Shown: positions 1 through 6,000 of the stretch, piece after piece | Layout: each line of letters opens with the position of its first letter | Position numbering within the stretch: the stretch's first letter is position 1 | Origin: Methanospirillum hungatei | GTDB taxonomy: Archaea; Halobacteriota; Methanomicrobia; Methanomicrobiales; Methanospirillaceae | Direction of reading: 5' to 3' | Assembly: GCF_020216685.1 (NCBI RefSeq) | Contig: NZ_JAIWNS010000200.1 | Location: forward strand, 1 to 9,597 | DNA: 9,597 nt | Translations under genes and position numbers: made by a program | The notes under the pieces: model-generated | What the model saw: only the letters and a program-made list of their open reading frames with translations | The model's database searches: none | Told to the model about the DNA's origin: nothing

Positions 1-1434
1 TCCATGCCGGATATGGATGGGATAACATTTCTTAAGAGAATACGGGAGTTATACGATGATATCCCGTTTATTTTCTGCACCACACGGACCAGTGAAGAGG
101 TCCTTATTCAAGCCATATTCTATCATGTTGATTATTACGTCCTGAAGAATGAAAATCCGGAGTTGACGTTTGATGAACTCATCCATACCATCAGGCAGGC
201 CGCAGAGAGAAGACGACCGGAAAGAAAAACGCTCAAATCAGAAGAATTGGTACAGGATATCAGAGGATCAAAACTCATCGAAGAGAACTGCCTGGAATGT
301 AAAGAGAGGTTCCGGGGTATGGCCGAACGCGTATCTGATATCATGATGGTCAATGCTGCTGCAGATATTGAGCGTTCCTGTATTGAGCAAAAACTGAGGG
401 AACACCAGCAGATGCTTGCAGAGGCGATGGATCTTGCTCATCTGGTAACCTGGGAGTATGATGCAATTGCAGATATCTTCACCTTTAATGACCGGTTTTA
501 TGCGATGTACGGGACAACTGCAGAGCAGGAAGGGGGATATCAGATGTCATCAGAGAGATATGCCCGTGAATTTCTCCATCCGGATGACCTGTATATGGTT
601 GCTGAAGAGGTGCAAAAAGCACTCACCGCTTCTGATCCTGATTTTATATCCCAGCGTGAACACCGGATTATCCGCAGGGATGGTGAGATCCGTTTTATTG
701 TGGTCCGGTTCGGTATAACGAAGGATGAGAATGGGAGGACGATTCGGACCCATGGCGCGAATCAGGATATTACTGAATTGAAGAAGAATGAGATGGCATT
801 AAAACAGGCAAACCGTCAGCTCAGTCTCCTGACCAGTATCACCAGGCATGATATCCTGAACATGGTGGCCGTCCAGCTCCTCTATCTTGACCGGTTGCAA
901 GATCTGTGTAGAGATCCGGAATTGTGTGAGGTGTATGGCAAGATCTCCTCTGCAACAACCAAGATACAGAGCCAGATTGAATTTACCAAAGTCTATGAAG
1001 ATATCGGTTTACAAGAGCCGGTATGGCAAAAGACTGGTGATCTTCTTGCACGGCTGGATGTTCCATCCGGGATCTCCTTTGAGAATCTTCTTCCAGATAT
1101 CTCTGTCTGTGCAGATCCCATGCTTGAAAAAGTGTTTTATACCCTTCTGGATAATTCGGTTCGGCATGGGCAACTGGTAACGACCATTCGTGTGTCTTCA
1201 TACCTCGACGAAGCTGCCATGGTCATCGTCTGGGAGGATAACGGGGTCGGAATACCTGCCGATGAAAAAGAGAAGGTGTTTGAGAGAGGATTTGGGAAGA
1301 ACACCGGTCTTGGCATGTTTCTTGCCAGGGAAATTCTCTTCCTGACCGGGATTGAGATACATGAGATGGGGGAGTATGGAGTCGGGGTCAGGTTTGAGAT
1401 CCGGATTCCGAAAGGTGGATGGAGATATCCATGA
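1..1434 (+). CDS. Response regulator receiver-PAS-histidine kinase fusion (5' end outside window)
   Basis: A cytoplasmic signalling kinase whose start lies before the window; the reading frame is open from base 1, so the Met at base 4 is internal. Numbering from that Met, residues 1-70 are the second half of a receiver domain: the M-P-D-M-D-G loop just after the (unseen) phospho-acceptor Asp, the switch threonines T26/T27, and the conserved Lys K48 in Y-V-L-K. Residues about 134-258 form a PAS_3-like sensor domain with F-L-H-P-D-D and ending Q-D-I-T-E-L-K-K. The kinase core has the H-box T-R-H-D-I-L-N (H282), N-box D-N-S-V-R-H-G (N384), G1 box E-D-N-G-V-G-I-P (411-418) and G2 box G-K-N-T-G-L-G (431-437), so it should be active. 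No membrane segment is visible. Residues 100-132 look like a collapsed PAS domain. The stop overlaps the next ORF as ATGA. Domain calls are firm; the stimulus is unknown. Confidence 0.93.
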   Translation, partial: SMPDMDGITFLKRIRELYDDIPFIFCTTRTSEEVLIQAIFYHVDYYVLKNENPELTFDELIHTIRQAAERRRPERKTLKSEELVQDIRGSKLIEENCLECKERFRGMAERVSDIMMVNAAADIERSCIEQKLREHQQMLAEAMDLAHLVTWEYDAIADIFTFNDRFYAMYGTTAEQEGGYQMSSERYAREFLHPDDLYMVAEEVQKALTASDPDFISQREHRIIRRDGEIRFIVVRFGITKDENGRTIRTHGANQDITELKKNEMALKQANRQLSLLTSITRHDILNMVAVQLLYLDRLQDLCRDPELCEVYGKISSATTKIQSQIEFTKVYEDIGLQEPVWQKTGDLLARLDVPSGISFENLLPDISVCADPMLEKVFYTLLDNSVRHGQLVTTIRVSSYLDEAAMVIVWEDNGVGIPADEKEKVFERGFGKNTGLGMFLAREILFLTGIEIHEMGEYGVGVRFEIRIPKGGWRYP

Positions 1435-1544
1435 GTTGTAGTTATTCTGGGTGGGCTGAAAGGGCAGAAGAAGCACTTGCTGAACACCGAAGAGGAGAAT
1501 CTATTAGCTTTGAGGATATTAAGAAGAAATATGGGATTGAATGA
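1431..1544 (+). CDS. Small antitoxin-tail-like protein (37 aa), possibly a remnant
   Basis: A 37-residue ORF that starts in the ATGA overlapping the stop of the kinase gene. A GGAG sits at 1421-1424, six bases before the ATG, so translational coupling is plausible. The product has the pattern W-x-E-R-A-E-E-A-L-A-E-H-R-R-G-E-S-I-S-F-E-D-I-K-K-K-Y-G-I-E (the first 10 residues are poor in recognisable features). The helix followed by R-G-x-x-I-S-F-E-x-[IV]-K-K-K-x-G is like the C-terminal toxin-binding tail of many small type II antitoxins. An N-terminal DNA-binding half is absent. An ATG at its stop (1541) opens a frame that closes after four codons, so no intact toxin follows. It could be a decayed toxin-antitoxin module, an orphan antitoxin fragment, or a chance ORF. 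Family assignment is by eye only. Confidence 0.4.
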   Translation: MSCSYSGWAERAEEALAEHRRGESISFEDIKKKYGIE

Positions 1545-1561
1545 GTTTTCTATGAATTACA

Positions 1562-1570
1562 TTTAATTAT
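1562..1570 (+). promoter_or_regulatory. Possible archaeal TATA box
   Basis: The TTTAATTAT stretch is the most A/T-rich element in the gap before the membrane-protein gene. It lies about 50 bases before the ATG at 1620, which would place a transcription start near 1590-1597 and leave a short leader. No convincing BRE is seen beside it, so this is a weak call made from composition and position alone. Confidence 0.25.
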
Positions 1571-1619
1571 CATAACATCCAATCCGGATAGTATAACACT
1601 TCGGATGGATGGTCCCTGA

Positions 1620-1931
1620 ATGCTCAAAGAAATATCATTCCGCCTGGGTATGAATGGAAGTCTGTACCTTGGTATAGGTATCGGATGTATGATATCAGGT
1701 ATGTTGTTTTTGGTTATGCTTCTCTTTTTCGACCTGGAAACCATCGTTCTCATCTCTGTTCCTGCTGGTTTTATAATTGCAGCCCTGTTCATCATTATTA
1801 TCACACTCATTGCACAGAACAGGAAGAGGAAGGCAAAGGAAAATCTCTGTACCTGCAGGTATAGAAGTTCAGTCAATACCATATGCCGTGAATGTGCATA
1901 CCTGGATAGATCTCTAGAGATAGACAAATAG
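1620..1931 (+). CDS. Small two-helix membrane protein with cytosolic-type CxC/CxxC tail (103 aa)
   Basis: I do not recognise a family. The protein has two strongly hydrophobic segments, about residues 14-37 and 41-65, separated by a short D-L-E turn. A basic stretch (N-R-K-R-K-A-K, 67-73) and a polar tail follow. By the positive-inside rule both ends should be cytoplasmic, with a hairpin in the membrane. The tail carries four cysteines, C77, C79, C89 and C92, in a CxC-x9-CxxC arrangement that could bind zinc or another metal. The ATG at 1620 has no strong Shine-Dalgarno; an alternative Met is residue 11 (base 1650). A minus-strand frame across the same region is longer but lacks any domain sense, whereas this frame has a clean membrane topology. 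It ends 35 bases before the pilin gene and may be co-transcribed with it. Confidence 0.7.
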   Translation: MLKEISFRLGMNGSLYLGIGIGCMISGMLFLVMLLFFDLETIVLISVPAGFIIAALFIIIITLIAQNRKRKAKENLCTCRYRSSVNTICRECAYLDRSLEIDK

Positions 1932-1966
1932 ACCAGAAGAGTAAATGATGAGCCTTTCATGGTTTT

Positions 1967-3076
1967 ATGGTTTTGAAAAGGTCCTGTACAACGATCATGA
2001 CACAACTCCGGAATTTACAGAATAATATCCGTCCGGTGAAGAGCGAATCAGCAGTGAGTGCCCTTATCGGAGTCATTCTTTTACTCTTTCTGCTGGTTCT
2101 CTTAACCGGTATCATATCCGCTGTTTTATTCGGATTTTTATCAGGAATGAGTTTTAAATCAGCCTATATCGTTGTCGATGCACAATATTCCACCCAGAAC
2201 GGATATCCATCCATTACTCTCATGCACCTGCAGGGTGACCCTGGATATTTCGCAGATATAAAGACCGACGGTCCTGGGTATCCGCTTACGATACGTATCG
2301 AAACAGTGGATGGCAGCTCAGTTGCAGTGCCACGCCCCCCCGGACAGATATGGAGGCCTGGAACCTTACTCTTCATCACCCACTCAGATACCGGCTATGT
2401 GGTGACTGCTGATAAAGCACAGATTCCCGGGACCAGACTTCCTTTTCCAGGAGATGATATCAGACTCTCAGTGATTGACAGCCGAAACCAGGTACTGGTG
2501 TACTCAAAGACCTTCATTATCAATGGAACACTGGTGAATACGTCACAGAATAATACAACACAGAAATTTGTGCGGGGTGCAGGGTATTCGGTATCAGCCT
2601 GGATAAGATTCACATCCCCCCCTACGCCTACAAGTCCGGATCAGAACTGGGCAACGGTTGTGGTAGATGGTGACCGGGATAGTAACCGGCGGTATCATCT
2701 TCAGCATAACAGTGACAATTCAAGGTTTGAGTTTGCCTTCCGTACGGCACAGATGGCAGCAGGAGGAAGGGCTGCATCTTATATTCAGTCACCTGACGGA
2801 CCGGTGCAGAATAGGTGGTTCCATTTGGCCGGGGTTTATAATCAGACGAGTGGACGAATCCGCCTGTATGTGAATGGTGCAGAGGTTGCATCACGAATTC
2901 TTGACTCAAGTGGGATTGCTGATTCACCAGGACTTTATCAGACCGGAGGACCTGATGGTATCAATTTTCATTCGGCGATACATCAGCGGAAGTTACGGGG
3001 AGAGATACGGGGAATATCCACTCTTGATGAGGAGATGTTTCCTGAAGAGATACGATCGGTATATGCAGCCGGATAA
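1967..3076 (+). CDS. Archaeal type IV pilin-like protein with C-terminal LamG domain
   Basis: A probable surface or pilus-associated adhesin. Residues 1-29 form a basic leader. They are followed by the archaeal pilin N-terminal motif at about 28-60 (A-V-S-A-L-I-G-V-I-L-L-L then a hydrophobic helix), the class III signal normally cut by an EppA/PibD-type prepilin peptidase just before V-S-A-L-I-G. Residues 65-185 form a beta-rich region. Residues about 205-368 match a LamG/concanavalin A-like fold: Y-S-V-S-A-W-I opening, W-F-H-L-A-G-V-Y-N then R-L-Y-V-N-G-A, and a closing L-R-G-E-I...E-E-I-R-S-V-Y. N-glycosylation sequons occur at N186, N191, N195, N196 and N292. At 369 aa it is far longer than a simple pilin, so a minor or tip subunit is likely. 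The ATG at 1997 (leader shorter by 10 residues) is as plausible as 1967; neither has a well-placed Shine-Dalgarno. Two seven-C runs occur in the gene. Confidence 0.85.
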   Translation: MVLKRSCTTIMTQLRNLQNNIRPVKSESAVSALIGVILLLFLLVLLTGIISAVLFGFLSGMSFKSAYIVVDAQYSTQNGYPSITLMHLQGDPGYFADIKTDGPGYPLTIRIETVDGSSVAVPRPPGQIWRPGTLLFITHSDTGYVVTADKAQIPGTRLPFPGDDIRLSVIDSRNQVLVYSKTFIINGTLVNTSQNNTTQKFVRGAGYSVSAWIRFTSPPTPTSPDQNWATVVVDGDRDSNRRYHLQHNSDNSRFEFAFRTAQMAAGGRAASYIQSPDGPVQNRWFHLAGVYNQTSGRIRLYVNGAEVASRILDSSGIADSPGLYQTGGPDGINFHSAIHQRKLRGEIRGISTLDEEMFPEEIRSVYAAG

Positions 3077-3337
3077 GCAGGATAATTCAACCATGGATGA
3101 GTTATGGTGCAGGGGTAAAGGGAATGGAATACTCAATATGATGACGGTGTGATCCTGTGTAATGCCGTGTGATACAGCCGGTATCCAAAACCTGCACCGA
3201 AATGTATATGATTTCGAGGGCTTTATTTTCTGGATGAATGCAGGATGTCTGGCTTTGACAAGGAGATTCAGGGGAGATCGGTGTTTCTTTGATGACGATC
3301 GGATATCGTGATAGCGAAAATTCTATCTCATCCCCTA
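3077..3337. other. Convergent intergenic region, no gene seen
   Basis: This gap separates the plus-strand block from the minus-strand operon, so it should hold termination signals for both. T-rich stretches near 3221-3230 (plus direction) could serve as archaeal terminators. A weak imperfect hairpin (GATAG, 8-base loop, CTATC) lies around 3311-3328. Nothing stronger was found, and the short ORFs crossing it have no protein-like features. Confidence 0.5.
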
Positions 3338-3739
3338 TCAGATCCCTGCCTCCTCTTTCCGGCTCTGGTATACTCCGGCAAGGATCATCTGTGAGAGTTT
3401 AAAGGCAAGTATGTGGAGGTCCTCACCTTTTTCAAGGTAATAATCAACGTCATTTTCAATTGCCTCATCGATTATCTCCCGCTCACCCATACCGGTGAAG
3501 AGGATGAATGGTATCCGGGAAAAAGATCTGACTCCTTTTAGCAATTCAACCCCGGTCATCTCGGGCATGTTGTAGTCTGAAACCACAGCATCATACCGGC
3601 CGGTTTTGATCTTTTCTAATGCCTCCTCTCCTGATACTGCACATTCGATGTAAAATTCAGTATATTCAGAGAGATAATCCCGTATTGCCTCAAGGAACGG
3701 GGGCTCATCATCGACGAGGAGGAGAGTTACCTGCTTCAT
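3338..3739 (-). CDS. Stand-alone CheY-like receiver (response regulator)
   Basis: A 133-residue single receiver domain with no output domain. The key residues are all present: the acidic pocket D10-D11 in V-D-D-E, the phospho-acceptor D55 in V-S-D-Y-N-M-P-E-M-T-G, the switch T82 in F-T-G, and the Lys K104 in Y-L-E-K-G. It should therefore accept phosphate from a histidine kinase and act by protein contact. It is the last gene of the minus-strand operon, 68 bases after the stop of the PAS kinase at 3808-5061, which is the obvious phosphodonor. The start ATG at 3739 is supported by an AGGTC-type Shine-Dalgarno 6-10 bases upstream and by the usual position of the D-D-E pocket. Which protein it contacts cannot be told; a chemotaxis, archaellum or pilus target is possible but not shown. 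Confidence 0.95.
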   Translation of the reverse strand: MKQVTLLLVDDEPPFLEAIRDYLSEYTEFYIECAVSGEEALEKIKTGRYDAVVSDYNMPEMTGVELLKGVRSFSRIPFILFTGMGEREIIDEAIENDVDYYLEKGEDLHILAFKLSQMILAGVYQSRKEEAGI

Positions 3740-3807
3740 GGCCTGACCTGTATCGGTGTAGATTGTTTGTCAAGATGGTACATATGGATATCGTTTGCAT
3801 CCCCCGG

Positions 3808-5061
3808 TCAGGCTTTTGGTGGGAGGATCCTGTACATGCCTGCAGGGACCCTGATCTCGAATCTGACCCCTTTTCCTGGTTCTCCGGTCTCGGTGATACT
3901 CATGCCGGTGATAGAGAGGATCTCCCTGATTAAGAACAATCCCATACCGGTGTTCTTTCCAAATCCCTTCTTAAAGACCTTTGTTTTCTCTTCTGGAATG
4001 ATCCCTCCTCCATCATCTTCATACCAGATTATCACCTCCCCGTTTTCCTGCAGATGATAGGAGAGGGAGATTCTGGAGAGATTGATCCCGTGACGGAGAG
4101 AATTCTCAATAAGATTGTACAGCACTTTCTCTAGCATCCGGTCTGCATAGATCAAAAGACCTTCAAGTGATGAGTCCAGTGATATCCCCTGAACCATATT
4201 TTTGAATAATGGGGTAGCCAGGATAGTATCAGGGCTTTGCCATGCCGGTTCAGTGGAGCCAAGTTCCTGGTACTCCTTCGTGAAATTGATCAGGTTTCTT
4301 ATCTCTTCGGATGACTTACTTATCGCCTCCATCCTCTTTTTCATCTCCGGATCTGTGATATCTTCTTTTAAAAACTCTGAATACGCAGAGATGACCATGA
4401 CCCGGTTCAGGATATCATGTCTGGTGATACTGGCGAGTATCTGCAGTTTCTGATTCACCTGTGAAACAGCATTATGTGCCTTTCGAATATCATCAATGTC
4501 ATGGATGTGAATGATCAGACTGGGTTCGTTTCGTATTCGTATCTTTGAAAGTGAGACGTCTGCAGTGAATGGATTACCAGAGCCGTTTATGATGGTCATC
4601 TCGGTGTGGTATCCAGAAACCTCCTGATCAGGCTCTCCAATCTCTCCAATCATCGATTGAATGCCGGCTTTTGTGATTTGTATTGCAAGGTCGTCCAGAT
4701 GCTCTCCGATGACGGTACTCCTTGACCGCTGAAAGACAGACTCAAACCATCTGTTCACCTCGATGATCCGAAAGGATTCATTCACGATAAGGATGGGATC
4801 CGGGGTCTCCTGAAAGATTGAGATGAACTTCTCTTCATTCTCCCGGAGTGCCTCCTGAGTGAGCAGTAACTGTTCGCTCGTGTTTTTCAGGTCAGAATAG
4901 TATTTATCGGCGATTCCCAGGATCTTATCCATCCGCTCAACATGCTTTATGTATGCTGCCCCCAAAGTGCTGTAGTCACGGGCAAGCGGGGAGGAATCGT
5001 CTTTTAATTCCTCCATCTTTTTGATGATGGTATCGATATCTATTTGGGATTTCTTTTTCAT
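3808..5061 (-). CDS. PAS histidine kinase in the siaD position, with N-terminal helical stalk
   Basis: A soluble 417-residue histidine kinase with no membrane segment. Residues about 25-72 form a charged helical stalk with the pattern D-Y-x-x-L-x-x-x-Y-x-K followed by R-M-D-K-I-L-x-I-A-D, which resembles the N-terminal helices found ahead of cyclases and kinases in Sia-like operons. A PAS domain spans about 75-198. The kinase core has T-R-H-D-I-L-N (H215), the N-box E-N-S-L-R-H-G (N320), G1 box E-D-D-G-G-G-I (348-354) and G2 box G-K-N-T-G-M-G (368-374), all intact. The ATG overlaps the SiaC-like stop by four bases (ATGA) and lacks a clear Shine-Dalgarno, so translation is probably coupled to that gene. 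In Pseudomonas the equivalent slot codes for the diguanylate cyclase SiaD. I infer that SiaC controls this kinase, which then phosphorylates the receiver at 3338-3739. The domain call is sure; the partner is inference. Confidence 0.95.
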   Translation of the reverse strand: MKKKSQIDIDTIIKKMEELKDDSSPLARDYSTLGAAYIKHVERMDKILGIADKYYSDLKNTSEQLLLTQEALRENEEKFISIFQETPDPILIVNESFRIIEVNRWFESVFQRSRSTVIGEHLDDLAIQITKAGIQSMIGEIGEPDQEVSGYHTEMTIINGSGNPFTADVSLSKIRIRNEPSLIIHIHDIDDIRKAHNAVSQVNQKLQILASITRHDILNRVMVISAYSEFLKEDITDPEMKKRMEAISKSSEEIRNLINFTKEYQELGSTEPAWQSPDTILATPLFKNMVQGISLDSSLEGLLIYADRMLEKVLYNLIENSLRHGINLSRISLSYHLQENGEVIIWYEDDGGGIIPEEKTKVFKKGFGKNTGMGLFLIREILSITGMSITETGEPGKGVRFEIRVPAGMYRILPPKA

Positions 5062-5435
5062 GATGCCAGTTCTGATGCGATTATCTGAAACGGTACCTCT
5101 GCATCTTCTTCAAACTCCTCTGCAATATCAAGTGCCCGATCATTCTCGCGGTCATAATACCAGCTGACAGAGATATCAGATCCTGCCTGATATGACTTTG
5201 CCAGAAGGTCGAGGATATCCAGCATGCATTTTGTACTGCTTGAGTTCATGTAGCTGATATTGACATGCAGGTGCAGTTTCTTCATATGGGGGAGGTTTTT
5301 ATTAAGCCATTCAAATACGGGCTCGAAAAATGCGAACGTATTCTCTGGGTATGACTCACCGATGATGGAAAGCATATCAGACTCCTCTGAATAGAAGATC
5401 TCAGGTGTGGATTTTGTTGCTGGTATATGCAGCAT
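5058..5435 (-). CDS. siaC: SiaC family regulatory phosphoprotein (DUF1987)
   Basis: A 125-residue protein of the SiaC/DUF1987 family, which resembles anti-anti-sigma (STAS-type) switches. Family marks are T-K-S-T-P-E-I near the N-terminus (7-13), G-E-S-Y-P-E-N (26-32), the Y-M-N-S-S-S-T-K-C-M-L-D-I-L segment (62-75) and V-S-W-Y-Y-D (90-95), with near-standard full length. In Pseudomonas SiaC the Thr of N-T-S-S (Thr68) is phosphorylated by SiaB and freed by SiaA; here that place is Ser65, with another Thr three residues on (T68). The start is supported by AGGGAG at 5443-5448, seven bases upstream and inside the end of the siaB-like gene, which stops two bases before this ATG. The end overlaps the kinase gene by four bases. 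These spacings point to fixed stoichiometry of the three products. The gene symbol follows the family name, not proven function. Confidence 0.9.
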   Translation of the reverse strand: MLHIPATKSTPEIFYSEESDMLSIIGESYPENTFAFFEPVFEWLNKNLPHMKKLHLHVNISYMNSSSTKCMLDILDLLAKSYQAGSDISVSWYYDRENDRALDIAEEFEEDAEVPFQIIASELAS

Positions 5436-5437
5436 CC

Positions 5438-5977
5438 TTATGCTCCCTGGATCGTTACCTGGAGAGAGAAGAAGTCATACTCATCATCCAGGGGGTCAAA
5501 CCGGTATACAAGGCCTCCCTGTGACCGTCGTGCAATATCAATAAGCCCGAGCCCTGCTGTCTTTGCATCCGGGTCCCGGACCTTTCGCCGTTGTTCTTTA
5601 TGGTACTGCTTTAAGCCTTCTTTATCAAGGCTGTTGATATGGTCAATCTTCTGTTTCAGGGACAACACATCTGCTTTTCTGATGCTGTTTCCAGAGGTGA
5701 TATGGTACTGGCAGTTCACTGAACTGATAAGAATGATCGATGACCGGTGTGCTTCATCAATATCATGACAGGAGATGTAATTGTTGATATTTTGTGTCTG
5801 CTCAATGTACGCAGAGAAGATATCTGATATCATTCCTTTCTCCCGGTTCTCCTCATGAAGATATCGTTTAATGGCATTTCCAATCTCTTCGATGATGCTG
5901 TTGGATAATGATCCGTTAAAACTGATGAGCACTCCCGTCTTTGTAAATTCCTGATGTAGCTGTAATAAATTCTCCAT
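5438..5977 (-). CDS. siaB: SiaB family protein kinase (DUF6272)
   Basis: A 179-residue soluble protein of the SiaB family, a GHKL/Bergerat-fold Ser/Thr kinase related in fold to anti-sigma kinases such as SpoIIAB. Visible marks are an E-x3-N element in the N-box position (E59, N63), the S-G-N-S segment (95-98) that replaces a normal D-x-G-x-G, and the C-terminal A-G-L-G-L-I-D-I-A-R-R-S (141-152), a G2-type ATP-lid motif. No membrane segment is present. Its expected substrate is the SiaC-like protein encoded two bases downstream. The start ATG at 5977 follows GGGGAG at 5981-5986, and the gene lies 23 bases after the PP2C phosphatase stop. Order and spacing match siaA-siaB-siaC operons of bacteria. 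The family call is by motif and context; kinase activity itself is not shown by the sequence, given the degenerate G1 region. Confidence 0.88.
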   Translation of the reverse strand: MENLLQLHQEFTKTGVLISFNGSLSNSIIEEIGNAIKRYLHEENREKGMISDIFSAYIEQTQNINNYISCHDIDEAHRSSIILISSVNCQYHITSGNSIRKADVLSLKQKIDHINSLDKEGLKQYHKEQRRKVRDPDAKTAGLGLIDIARRSQGGLVYRFDPLDDEYDFFSLQVTIQGA

Positions 5978-6000
5978 AATCTCCCCTGCCTCGTTCTGTC

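Noticed and set aside
1550..2005. A 151-codon minus-strand ORF covering the small membrane protein
   Set aside because: It is antisense to a frame with clean membrane topology, shows no domain logic, and extends into the pilin leader. It is best explained as a shadow.
3311..3328. GATAG/CTATC inverted repeat as a terminator
   Set aside because: The stem is only five pairs with an eight-base loop and no adjoining T-run, and archaeal termination does not rely on such hairpins. It is noted only within the intergenic entry.
3740..3807. A separate promoter before the lone receiver gene
   Set aside because: The 68-base gap has no convincing TATA box or BRE. Read-through from the kinase gene is the simpler explanation.
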